NCBI RefSeq assembly: GCF_003184185.1
Contig: NZ_QHJG01000005.1
Span: 1 to 64,000, forward strand
Length of the DNA stretch: 64,000 nucleotides
Source of the DNA: Legionella qingyii
GTDB lineage: Bacteria > Pseudomonadota > Gammaproteobacteria > Legionellales > Legionellaceae
Reading direction: 5' to 3'
Positions 34,960 to 44,283 of this stretch are shown piece after piece. The notes beneath the pieces were generated by a model. The model was not told where the DNA came from and searched no databases. It saw only the letters and a list, made by a program, of their open reading frames with translations. Position 1 is the first letter of the stretch, and every line of letters starts with the position of its first letter. Made by a program: the position numbers and the translations under genes.

Positions 34960-35379
34960 ATGGAAGAGAGTAAGCAGCTAAAAAATGCTGGATTGAAGAT
35001 TACTTTACCACGTTTAAAAGTATTGCAAATATTGGAGCAATCTCCTAACCATCATTTAAGCGCAGAAGGTGTTTATAAGGCGTTATTGGAAACAGGAGAA
35101 GATGTTGGTCTTGCTACGGTTTATCGAGTGTTAACGCAATTCGAAGCAGCAGGGTTAGTGAATCGACATAATTTTGAAGGAGGACACTCAGTATTTGAAT
35201 TGAGTCAAGGAGCGCATCATGATCACCTAGTTTGCATCAAATGCGGCTGTGTAGAAGAGTTTGTTGATGAAGTCATTGAACAAAGGCAGAAAACCATAGC
35301 TGAACGCGCTAATTTTCAGATGACGGATCACGCATTGAATATTTATGGGATATGTCCACGTTGCCATAAAGGACAATAA
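34960..35379 (+). CDS. fur: Ferric uptake regulator Fur
   Basis: Fur, 139 residues from the ATG at 34960, with GGAG at 34951-34954. The winged helix covers 1-85 (LKxxGLKITLPRLKVLQIL, DVGLATVYRVLTQFEAAGLV). The metal-binding part has HHDHLVCIKCG with a CxxC, and a second CxxC (CPRC) at the end. It represses iron-uptake genes with Fe2+, and in Legionella virulence-linked genes. Confidence 0.95.
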   Translation: MEESKQLKNAGLKITLPRLKVLQILEQSPNHHLSAEGVYKALLETGEDVGLATVYRVLTQFEAAGLVNRHNFEGGHSVFELSQGAHHDHLVCIKCGCVEEFVDEVIEQRQKTIAERANFQMTDHALNIYGICPRCHKGQ

Positions 35380-35397
35380 AAATTGTTGGCAGTTATA

Positions 35398-36804
35398 TTA
35401 TTCTTTTTTTCCCAAAAGGAAATAAGTTTTCACATTACCAATCCCTTTCATTTCTGTAGTACCTCGTGGTTCAATAAGGAATTCATCTTGAAGCATAAAG
35501 GCCATTTTTTCCGAGATATGAATTTTATTAGGAAGGGAGGTTTCCTCCAGTCGACTGGCTAAATTAACTACATTGCCCCATATGTCATAAACGAATTTTT
35601 TATGACCTATAATTCCTGCGATTACGGTACCATATGTGATACCAATCCGAAATTGAAGATTCATCTGATTTTCTTGATTAAAAGTCAGCATTCGTTCCAG
35701 AATGGCCAAAGCATAATTCGCGATATTAATAGCATGTCGAGTTGTTTGTTCGGGAACTCCTGATACTGCCATGTAGTTATCACCAATAGTTTTAACTTTT
35801 TCTACATGATATTTTTCAGTAAGTTTATCGAGCTCGGCAAATAATCGATTTAGAATATTTACCGTTTTTTTAGCGCCCAATTGTTCAGTGAGTTGCGTAA
35901 AATTAATAATATCTGCAAACATGACACTGGCTTGGGTATATTCATCAGCAATATCTTCCTCGCCCATTTTCAAGCGTGAAGCAATCGCTTCTGGCAAAAT
36001 ATTCAAGAGTAATAAATCATTTTCCTCATTTACCCTCGATAATGTCTTTAATGCATGAATAATAAAAAAGAGCATGAGTATGGTTGATAGAAGTGAAAGC
36101 GCAAGTGCCAAGGCAATGATTTTTGACATCTCGATATCAATTTTTTCGTTAGTTAAGAATGTTCGACTATCTATCAGGGTAAAAAACTCTTGTAAGGGTT
36201 TCATTACCTGTAATTTGGCGCTCATATAATCAGCGCCAAAAACCATTTGTTGCGCTAATTGAGGATTAGGTTTGCCGATAATGGTGTAATCACCTGATTT
36301 ATCTTGATATTTTCCATCAAATAAATTCATGGCTTTGATTTCAGTTTCTGAGAGCTGATTACTTTGGTTTTCTGCTTTAGCCAGTAAAGAAAATTCTTTT
36401 AGCGTAAAATGATGTTCCAACATCATTGCAGATAACGATTTTGCTGAGCCATAAGGTTGGGGACGTTTGTTATCAATAACCAAATCCCAATACAATTCGT
36501 CATAATTTAAAGGTAGAGGCGAAGTTCCATTACGTATGCTTAGAATTTCATTATAGTACTTACGGTATTTTTGCTCGCCAGTTACCACATAAAGGCGAGC
36601 CATCTCAGTTAAATCATCGGAGCTTTGACGAAGTTTATTAGCTAACATATATAATTGATAGCGCTCATTTCCATCAATGACCTCTTGAACTGCAATGTGT
36701 TTTAATGCAAATAAGCAAATGATCAGGCTCACTAAAGAGAGCGTTAAGAAGAAGAAAAAGTAGTATAAAAGACGCGTGTTTTTAAGATGAAGCTTTTTGA
36801 GCAC
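35398..36804 (-). CDS. Membrane-bound class III adenylate cyclase
   Basis: A 468-residue protein: membrane segment about 12-36, an extracytoplasmic sensor region 40-225, membrane segment about 226-250, then a class III cyclase domain 285-465. Metal-binding Asp298 (MFADIINF) and Asp342 (KTIGDNY), purine-specifying Lys338 and Asp407, and transition-state Asn414 and Arg418 are all present, so it should be active and prefer ATP. The sensed signal is unknown. It diverges from an MBL-fold gene that might degrade the product. Confidence 0.88.
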   Translation of the reverse strand: MLKKLHLKNTRLLYYFFFFLTLSLVSLIICLFALKHIAVQEVIDGNERYQLYMLANKLRQSSDDLTEMARLYVVTGEQKYRKYYNEILSIRNGTSPLPLNYDELYWDLVIDNKRPQPYGSAKSLSAMMLEHHFTLKEFSLLAKAENQSNQLSETEIKAMNLFDGKYQDKSGDYTIIGKPNPQLAQQMVFGADYMSAKLQVMKPLQEFFTLIDSRTFLTNEKIDIEMSKIIALALALSLLSTILMLFFIIHALKTLSRVNEENDLLLLNILPEAIASRLKMGEEDIADEYTQASVMFADIINFTQLTEQLGAKKTVNILNRLFAELDKLTEKYHVEKVKTIGDNYMAVSGVPEQTTRHAINIANYALAILERMLTFNQENQMNLQFRIGITYGTVIAGIIGHKKFVYDIWGNVVNLASRLEETSLPNKIHISEKMAFMLQDEFLIEPRGTTEMKGIGNVKTYFLLGKKE

Positions 36805-36980
36805 GTTTAACTCTTTTACTTAATTAACTTACATTCAAGAATAGCTTATTTACATAATAATGGAGCAATTTCTAATAACTAATTTTAAATGCTATTCTTT
36901 AAAGAAGAATCTGTCTGTTTTATTAGGGAATTTTTAGGACGAGCTAGACTTGATCCTTAAATTAGCTCAAGGATTAATTA

Positions 36981-37748
36981 ATGAAATTGTTATTTTTAGG
37001 GGCCGGCAGCGGTATCGGAACGGATTTCGAAAATTTTCAATCAAACATGCTACTTCTAACAGATAGTGGTAAGAAACTACTGATAGATTGTGGTACAGAT
37101 ATTCGTTTTTCATTAACTAAAGCAGGATACCATTCTCAAGATATTGACGCATTGTATATTAGCCATTTACATGCCGATCATATTGGTGGTATCGAATGGT
37201 TCGCATTTCAACGAAAATTTGCCTTCCAAAAGAATAAAATGCCACTTTTAATTATTCATGAACACTTAGTACATCTATTATGGAACAGTAGCCTTAGTGG
37301 AGGGTTAAAAACACTTGATGATAAAGAGGCAACTTTGAGCGATTATTTTAATGTTCACGTAGTTCGTACTGGCCATGGTTTTAGTTGGGAGGGCCAGAAA
37401 CTAAACCCCGTGCAAACAGTTCATATCTATTCTAATAAGGAGTTGATGCCAAGTTATGGTTTGGATATTAGTTATAATAAAAAACAGTACTTCATTACTA
37501 CTGATGCGCGATTTACGCCGGAACGCTTCGCACCATATTATCGAGATGCTGCTCTGATTTTTCATGATTGTGAAACCTTGGAAACGCCCAGCGGAGTGCA
37601 TGCTCATTTTAATCAGTTAGTTACATTAGATCCTGAAATTAAAGCCAAGATCTGGTTATATCATTATAATGATGGGATGCTTCCTGATGCACAAGCTCAT
37701 GGTTTTGCAGGTTTTGTTCGTTGTGGTCAGGAGTTTGATCTCAGTTAA
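36981..37748 (+). CDS. Metallo-beta-lactamase-fold hydrolase, RNase Z-like
   Basis: A 255-residue MBL protein. The metal site H62-x-H64-x-D66-H67 (SHLHADHIGG) is complete, with further ligands in VRTGHG, TTDAR and a late His (YHYND). The start MKLLFLGAGSGIG resembles RNase Z and the arylsulfatase/cyclic-nucleotide phosphodiesterase branch. Because it is divergent from the adenylate cyclase, cAMP breakdown is a testable idea; tRNA 3' processing is another. No RNase Z exosite arm was seen. Confidence 0.75.
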   Translation: MKLLFLGAGSGIGTDFENFQSNMLLLTDSGKKLLIDCGTDIRFSLTKAGYHSQDIDALYISHLHADHIGGIEWFAFQRKFAFQKNKMPLLIIHEHLVHLLWNSSLSGGLKTLDDKEATLSDYFNVHVVRTGHGFSWEGQKLNPVQTVHIYSNKELMPSYGLDISYNKKQYFITTDARFTPERFAPYYRDAALIFHDCETLETPSGVHAHFNQLVTLDPEIKAKIWLYHYNDGMLPDAQAHGFAGFVRCGQEFDLS

Positions 37749-37933
37749 AAACGAGTAATTACTTACTTAATCAGTTCAATTTTAAAGACAAAGTCCGATT
37801 GGAAAAATTGTTTCTTGAAATTATATATTATTGCCAGATTATAAATCGTTCATTCTTTCTCAAGAATGAGAGCTATCTAAATGACTTTATACATAATTAC
37901 ATAAGAAAAACTCCAGTTTATTCTTAAAGTTTT

Positions 37934-40900
37934 ATGTATTTCATTGATATAATGTCCATCCTTTTCGAATGGTTAATATGGATATTTATGTGGATTGTAT
38001 GGATTGCGCTTTCGCGACCTTACACGTTTATTGTAATGGCTCTGATGCTTCTAATTATTGGGCCCTTAGCAATAATGCGTACTCCTACAGATATTTTTCC
38101 TGACATCGATATCCCGGTTGTGAGCGTTGTATGGAATTACGCGGGCTTGCCTCCTGATGAAATGGGAGATCGCATTGCGAGTGTATTTGAGCGAGCCGTT
38201 ACTACCACAGTGAATGATATTGAACATATTGAATCCTCGTCGCTGATTGGCGTCAGTGTGATCAAATTATTCTTTCAGCCTGATGTGAATGTTGACTTGG
38301 CTTTAAGCCAAGTTACAGCAATCGCACAAACGATGCTCCGTAGCTTGCCACCAGGGACTTTGCCACCATTGGTATTAAGCTATAAAGCGTCAACAGTTCC
38401 TGTTTTACAACTGGTGTTATCGAGTGCAACCATCCCGGAACAAAAGTTAAATGATTTGGGAAATAACTTTCTTCGTACTCAGCTTGCAACAGTACAAGGA
38501 GCAGCGGTACCGTATCCCTATGGAGGAAAAATACGTCAAATCCAGGTCGATTTAGATCTGCAAGCCATGCAAACCTATGGTATTTCCGCACAAGAGGTGA
38601 ATAATGCAATTCTTGCCCAAAACCTGATTATTCCTGCTGGAACACAAAAAATAGGTGAGTATGAGTACATTGTTAAATTAAATGGTAGCCCGCTTTCAGC
38701 AGTTGAATTAAATGATGTGCCAGTTAAATCAACACCTGGTCGAGTTTTATATATTCGTGATGTTGCCCATGTACGCGATGGATTTGCACCGCAAACCAAT
38801 ATTGTCCGAGTGGATGGGAAACGGGCAGTAATGATGTCAATTCAAAAAACCGGCAATGCGTCTACTTTAGATATTGTGAATCGTGTTAAGGCTTTATTAC
38901 CTAAAGTTAAGAACATGCTTCCGGAAGGACTTAATTTGTCCAACTTCGCAGATCAATCAATCTTTGTTACCGCAGCGATTCGCGGGGTTATTACAGAGGG
39001 GGTGATTGCGGCGGCATTAACTGGGCTTATGATTTTACTCTTTTTAGGTAGTTTACGTAGCACGCTTATAATTACTTTGTCCATTCCTTTATCCATCATT
39101 GCCTCGATTACTATCCTTTCTGCTTTGGGAGAAACGATCAATATTATGACTTTAGGTGGTTTAGCACTTGCTGTGGGTATTTTAGTTGACGATGCTACGG
39201 TTGCTATTGAAAACATTAACTGGAATTTGGAGCAAGGTAAGGAAGTAGAGCAAGCAATTCTTGATGGTGCGAAACAGATAGCAATACCTGCCTTAGTATC
39301 AACTTTATGCATTTGTATCGTGTTTGTTCCTATGTTTTATTTGGGGGGTGTCGCCCAATATTTATTCGTACCTTTAGCTGAAGCCGTAATTTTTGCCATG
39401 CTCATGTCTTATATTTTATCACGTACCCTGGTTGCTACCCTGGCAAAATATTGGTTGCACAAACATGAGCTGATGACGGAAGAGAAGAATAAGGGACGAT
39501 TTGCTCGCTTACACGAAGCATTCGAAGAACAATTTGCACGATTACGCGTGCAGTATTCTAAATCATTATCTTGGGCATTAAACAATGCTAAAGCGTTTAT
39601 TTTTTATTTTTTAGGTTTTGTTGCTATTTCAATATTATTGCTTTGGCCATGGCTTGGTTCAAATTTTTTTCCTAATGTGGATGCTGGACAAATTAAATTG
39701 CATATTAGTGCTCCAACCGGAACCCGGGTAGAGGAAACGGCACGAATTGTAGATAATATTGATACCGTGATTCGACAAGTAATACCGCCTAAGGATCTGA
39801 GTAGTATTGTTGATAATATTGGTTTACCTGTAAGCGGAATTAATTTATCGTACAGCAATTCTGCAACGAATGGACCGGAAGACGCAGATATCTTAATATC
39901 TCTAAAAGAGGGGCATCGACCCAGTTCGGAATATGTGCATCAATTAAGATCCGTTTTAAGAGAACATTTTCCAGCAGTGACGTTTGCATTTTTACCTGCT
40001 GATATAGTAAGCCAAATTATCAATTTTGGTTTGCCATCACCTATTAATATTCAGGTTATTGGCTTAAAAAAAGAAGACAATGCGCATTATGCCAATAAAC
40101 TGATGAATCAGCTAAAACGAGTACCAGGTCTCACCGATGTTCGAATAAGACAGTCTAATAATTATCCTGAGTTTTTTGTGGAGGTTGACCGTAGCTTGGC
40201 AAATGAACTTGGATTTACTCAATTCAATGTCGCCTCTGATTTATTAGTGACTCTATCAGGCAGTTTTCAAACGACACCCACATTTTGGTTAGATCCTAAA
40301 AATGGAGTGTCTTATCCGATTGTTACGCAGGCACCGCAATATGTGATGACTTCATTAAATGATTTGCTTAATATTCCAATTGGAAGTTTAACTTTGCCTA
40401 GTCAACTGCAAATTTTAGGTTCTTTTGCAAAACTGAAACGTACTTGGACCTCAGTTGTCGAGTCACATTATAATGTTCAGCCAGTTATTGATATTTTTGC
40501 TTCAATCCAGGATAGAGATTTAGGCTCGATAACCAAGGATATCCGAAAGACTATCCGTGATACGCAGAACGAGTTGCCTAGAGGGTCATCTGTAGCGATT
40601 CGTGGTCAGATTGAAACTAAGGAGCATGCATTCAATGGTTTATATTGGGGATTAGCTTTTTCGATTTTATTAGTTTATCTGTTGATTGTTATTAACTTTC
40701 AATCCTGGGTTGATCCATTTATTATTATTACCGCATTGCCTGCTGCGATTGCAGGAATTGCCTGGATGTTATTTATTACTCATACCGCATTAAGTGTGCC
40801 TGCTCTAACAGGAGCAATTATGTGTATGGGAGTTGCAACAGCAAATAGCATCCTAATCATTAGTTTTGCTCGCGATCATCTTGCAACTGAAAATGATCCC

Positions 40901-41152
40901 ATGAAAGCAGCCCTTGAGGCAGGACAGACTCGTTTAAGACCCGTAATGATGACTGCATTGGCCATGATAATCGGTATGTTTCCTATGGCATTAGGTTTGG
41001 GAGATGGGGGAGAACAGAATGCTCCGTTGGGACGGGCAGTAATCGGCGGGTTATCTTTTGCAACGATGGCCACGCTTTTTTTTGTCCCTTCGGTTTTTTA
41101 TGTGATTCACGAGCGCAAGTTGAAGAAGAAGCAAAGGAAGGATCATGCTTAA
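37934..41152 (+). CDS. RND efflux pump, inner-membrane transporter (system 1)
   Basis: A 1,072-residue RND protein with the 1+5+1+5 membrane layout and two large periplasmic loops. The proton-relay pair Asp-Asp is in LAVGILVDDATVAIEN (about 419-420), which puts it in the hydrophobe/drug (HAE) branch rather than the metal branch. It is odd in starting with an extra Trp/Ile-rich N-terminal stretch before RPYTFIVMAL, and in being the first gene; most such operons start with the adaptor. It overlaps the adaptor by eight bases. Substrate unknown. Confidence 0.88.
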   Translation: MYFIDIMSILFEWLIWIFMWIVWIALSRPYTFIVMALMLLIIGPLAIMRTPTDIFPDIDIPVVSVVWNYAGLPPDEMGDRIASVFERAVTTTVNDIEHIESSSLIGVSVIKLFFQPDVNVDLALSQVTAIAQTMLRSLPPGTLPPLVLSYKASTVPVLQLVLSSATIPEQKLNDLGNNFLRTQLATVQGAAVPYPYGGKIRQIQVDLDLQAMQTYGISAQEVNNAILAQNLIIPAGTQKIGEYEYIVKLNGSPLSAVELNDVPVKSTPGRVLYIRDVAHVRDGFAPQTNIVRVDGKRAVMMSIQKTGNASTLDIVNRVKALLPKVKNMLPEGLNLSNFADQSIFVTAAIRGVITEGVIAAALTGLMILLFLGSLRSTLIITLSIPLSIIASITILSALGETINIMTLGGLALAVGILVDDATVAIENINWNLEQGKEVEQAILDGAKQIAIPALVSTLCICIVFVPMFYLGGVAQYLFVPLAEAVIFAMLMSYILSRTLVATLAKYWLHKHELMTEEKNKGRFARLHEAFEEQFARLRVQYSKSLSWALNNAKAFIFYFLGFVAISILLLWPWLGSNFFPNVDAGQIKLHISAPTGTRVEETARIVDNIDTVIRQVIPPKDLSSIVDNIGLPVSGINLSYSNSATNGPEDADILISLKEGHRPSSEYVHQLRSVLREHFPAVTFAFLPADIVSQIINFGLPSPINIQVIGLKKEDNAHYANKLMNQLKRVPGLTDVRIRQSNNYPEFFVEVDRSLANELGFTQFNVASDLLVTLSGSFQTTPTFWLDPKNGVSYPIVTQAPQYVMTSLNDLLNIPIGSLTLPSQLQILGSFAKLKRTWTSVVESHYNVQPVIDIFASIQDRDLGSITKDIRKTIRDTQNELPRGSSVAIRGQIETKEHAFNGLYWGLAFSILLVYLLIVINFQSWVDPFIIITALPAAIAGIAWMLFITHTALSVPALTGAIMCMGVATANSILIISFARDHLATENDPMKAALEAGQTRLRPVMMTALAMIIGMFPMALGLGDGGEQNAPLGRAVIGGLSFATMATLFFVPSVFYVIHERKLKKKQRKDHA

Positions 41153-42290
41153 ATCAATTCAATCATTTGGACAGGACCACAAACATAGACGACGTATTAT
41201 CGCGATTGCAGTTTTTTTATTCATCATGTTGGTGATAGTTTTTTTTCGTGTTTATGCAGCGATTCACTTACGTAATGAAACTCTTGCTGATGCAGTTCCT
41301 GTAGTCCGGGTGATGAAAGCACAACAAGAGAAAGGGGTTGATAAAATTATTTTACCAGGCAATGTGCAAGCTTGGCACGAATCACCTATTTATGCACGTA
41401 CTAACGGTTATATAAAAAAATGGTATGTTGATATTGGCAGTCACGTTAAAAAAGGCGATTTGCTTGCCGTCATTGAAACACCTGAGCTCGATGCACAGGC
41501 GCGTCAAGCAAGGGCCGATTTGAAGACCGCGATAGCAAATAATCAATTGGCACAGATTACTGCAAAACGTTGGCTTAATTTAGTTAAAACAGAATCGGTC
41601 TCCCAACAAGAGACGGATGAAAAAGTAAGTACGGCTGCGGCTTTAGAGGCTGCGATGTTTTCGGCTAAGGCTAATTTGCAACGATTACAAGAATTAGTCG
41701 GATTTGAACGTGTTATTGCTCCTTTTGATGGTGTCATTACGGATCGCGCCACAGATATTGGTGACTTAATTGATGCAGGAAGCAGTTCCACAGCACAACC
41801 TTTATTTCGTATTGCCCAAACCAGCCCTTTGCGAATTTATGTCAAAATTCCTCAGTATTACTCGTCACGGATTAAACCAAATATGACCGTGGAGCTCCAT
41901 TTTGCGGAGCATCCCAAGCAAGTTTTTCCTGCCAAACTGTTTGAAACAGCGCAAGCAATTGATCCTGATACGCGTACTTTGCTCGCTCAATTTATTTCCC
42001 CGAATAAAAATGGGGAGTTATTACCGGGGGGGTATACTGAAGTCTGGTTTACTTTACCCATTCCTCCCAAAACTGTGATTCTTCCTGTCAATACCTTGCT
42101 TTTTCAGGCTCAAGGATTACAAGTAGCAACTTTGGATAAAGACAACAAGATTGTTTTAAAATTGGTCACTCTTCGACGCGATTTTGGCGCAACAGTTGAA
42201 ATTGCCACAGGAGTATTGCCAGGTGATCGCGTTGTGCTTAATCCTCCTGATGCCATTGTGAATGGGGAAACTGTGCGAGTTGTTTCATGA
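41145..42290 (+). CDS. RND periplasmic adaptor (membrane fusion protein), system 1
   Basis: A 381-residue adaptor with one N-terminal membrane segment (about 20-42), a lipoyl half-motif (VDIGSHVKKGDLLAVIETPELDAQARQA), a helical hairpin, the second half (ERVIAPFDGVITDRATDIGDLI) and a C-terminal beta-barrel. It joins the transporter to the outer-membrane channel. It overlaps the transporter gene by eight bases and the channel gene by four. Confidence 0.88.
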   Translation: MLKSIQSFGQDHKHRRRIIAIAVFLFIMLVIVFFRVYAAIHLRNETLADAVPVVRVMKAQQEKGVDKIILPGNVQAWHESPIYARTNGYIKKWYVDIGSHVKKGDLLAVIETPELDAQARQARADLKTAIANNQLAQITAKRWLNLVKTESVSQQETDEKVSTAAALEAAMFSAKANLQRLQELVGFERVIAPFDGVITDRATDIGDLIDAGSSSTAQPLFRIAQTSPLRIYVKIPQYYSSRIKPNMTVELHFAEHPKQVFPAKLFETAQAIDPDTRTLLAQFISPNKNGELLPGGYTEVWFTLPIPPKTVILPVNTLLFQAQGLQVATLDKDNKIVLKLVTLRRDFGATVEIATGVLPGDRVVLNPPDAIVNGETVRVVS

Positions 42291-43729
42291 AAAAATTGAT
42301 TGGCCCTGGAGCGCTTGTTTTTGCATTAATGGGTTGTTCTTTAGCTCCAACATATCATCGCCCGATCATGCCTATCCCTGAGCACTTTAAAGAACCAGGA
42401 ACATGGGTGGAAATTAAATCGACACCACGAATCGTTACGCCGGATGCCTGGTGGCAAGCGTTCAATGATCCTGTATTAAATAATTTGGAAAATCAACTGA
42501 ATGGAGCAAACCAAGATTTGAAATTGGCCTATGCTCATTTTCAGGAAGCAATTTCATTAGTACACGTTGCCCGATCGTATTTTTTCCCCACCATTCAGGG
42601 GTTATTCAATGCAGATCGCCAGCAAAACTCACGAACGGTAGCGAATTCTGTAAAAACCCCCGTATTTAACCAGTTTTTATTGGGTGGTTTTCTCGCTTAT
42701 GAGCTTGATGCTTGGGGAAGTGTTCGCAATTCGGTTCTTGCCAGTGAGCGTAATGCTACGGCAAGCGCTGCTGATGCTGCTTCGATTCGTTTGAGTTTAC
42801 AAGCAGAACTTGCAAATGATTATTTTGCATTAAGAGGGAGTGATGAGGCGCAACGTATATTAGATACTACCGTTATGGCTTATCAAAAAGCGCTTTATTT
42901 GACGAAAAATCGTTATCGAGGTGGGGCTGCGCCTATAGCCGATGTTGATGAAGCAGAAACTCAGCTTGAGAATGCAAAAACCATGGCTGCAGAAATGCGA
43001 TTACAGCGAGCCCAACTTGAACATGCAATCGCAGTATTGATTGGGGAAATACCCAGTAATTTTTCTTTGGCTCCTGCCAAATCACCTAAGGTTTTTCTGG
43101 AAATAGCCCCTAATATTCCTTCAACCCTTCTAGAGCGAAGGCCTGATATCGTTGCGGCTGAGTCTCGAGTGCAAGCGGCAAATGCAAATATTGGCGTAGC
43201 ACGAGCTGCTTTTTTCCCTGTGATTGACTTATCTGGAAGTTCTGGTTTTCAGAGTCAAAGCCTTGCAAATCTCATTTCAAAGCCAAGCCTTTTTTGGGCT
43301 CTGGGTCCGTTGAGTTTATTGACTTTAACTCAACCTGTAGCACAAGTGACGATTTTTGATGGTGGGCGATTGCGAGGTCTACTAAATCAAGCCAAAGCCC
43401 AGTATTTTGAAACAGTTGCTGCTTATCGACAAACCGTGTTAACTGCATTCCAGGAGGTGGAGGATAATCTGATTGCGATTCACCAGCTCGATCAGGAATA
43501 TCGAAGCCAAGAGGCGGCAGCTCGTGCGGCAAAACGAGCTTGGGATCAGGAGTTATACCGATACAAAGGAGGGTTGGTTACATTTTTGCAGGTTGTGGTT
43601 GTTGAAAATACTGCACTGCAATCAAAACTTGCATTAGTTAATATCCACACCCGTCGTCAAATTGCAAGTATTCAATTAATTAAAGCTTTAGGCGGCGGGT
43701 GGTCTTTAGATGCAGGCAAAAAAAGATAA
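42287..43729 (+). CDS. Outer-membrane efflux lipoprotein (NodT/OprM family), system 1
   Basis: A 480-residue TolC-like channel with a lipoprotein signal (LMGC, then SLAPTYHRP). It shows the two-fold repeat of the family, each part with ERRPDIVAAESRVQAANANIGVARAAFFP or a related sequence. It completes the tripartite pump; the ATGA overlap with the adaptor indicates coupling. Confidence 0.88.
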   Translation: MKKLIGPGALVFALMGCSLAPTYHRPIMPIPEHFKEPGTWVEIKSTPRIVTPDAWWQAFNDPVLNNLENQLNGANQDLKLAYAHFQEAISLVHVARSYFFPTIQGLFNADRQQNSRTVANSVKTPVFNQFLLGGFLAYELDAWGSVRNSVLASERNATASAADAASIRLSLQAELANDYFALRGSDEAQRILDTTVMAYQKALYLTKNRYRGGAAPIADVDEAETQLENAKTMAAEMRLQRAQLEHAIAVLIGEIPSNFSLAPAKSPKVFLEIAPNIPSTLLERRPDIVAAESRVQAANANIGVARAAFFPVIDLSGSSGFQSQSLANLISKPSLFWALGPLSLLTLTQPVAQVTIFDGGRLRGLLNQAKAQYFETVAAYRQTVLTAFQEVEDNLIAIHQLDQEYRSQEAAARAAKRAWDQELYRYKGGLVTFLQVVVVENTALQSKLALVNIHTRRQIASIQLIKALGGGWSLDAGKKR

Positions 43730-43821
43730 GATAGGGATAAAGGCAAAAGGAGTTTGGACAAATATTTATATCATACTCCAGGAATCACTCTTGCCTTAAT
43801 TCTACATCATAACGTTATTTG

Positions 43822-44208
43822 TTAATCAAGATTAATAGTATAGGAATAGCTACCCATGCCATCGTATACTGTATTGATGTAGCGAATTCCATTACAAGAA
43901 GCACTAACAACTGGATGATTCATTAATGGTCCATCTTTAATATCAAGAACACACCAGTTCTCTGAATCATAGGCAACAGTAACATGAGCATAACCAGAAC
44001 GGCATGCAAATGAGTCTAATATCTCAAAACTACGTGGCCCAACTATGTGGAGCATCACATCTGGATCATTAAATCCGCTTACGACATAGATACCAGGGTG
44101 GGAAGTATCGCTTAAGCGAAAATAATCTTTATATCCACACCAAGATTTATCTGCATGAGCATTCATCATCATTAAGCTGGTTGTAGCCAGAAGAATCCAT
44201 TTTTTCAT
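43822..44208 (-). CDS. Small secreted protein of unknown function
   Basis: A 128-residue protein with a signal peptide (MKKWILLATTSLMMMNAHA, cleavage likely before DKSWC). The mature part has four Cys, enough for two disulfides, and many aromatic residues in alternating patterns that suggest beta-strands. No family recognised. AGGTGTTC precedes the ATG. It sits alone between two efflux operons on the opposite strand to system 1. Confidence 0.65.
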   Translation of the reverse strand: MKKWILLATTSLMMMNAHADKSWCGYKDYFRLSDTSHPGIYVVSGFNDPDVMLHIVGPRSFEILDSFACRSGYAHVTVAYDSENWCVLDIKDGPLMNHPVVSASCNGIRYINTVYDGMGSYSYTINLD

Positions 44209-44283
44209 TTCAGAACACCTTTTTTATTATTTTTATTATTTAGAGCCGATGGCGATTATAGGGAAGTATTGATTCAAAAACAA

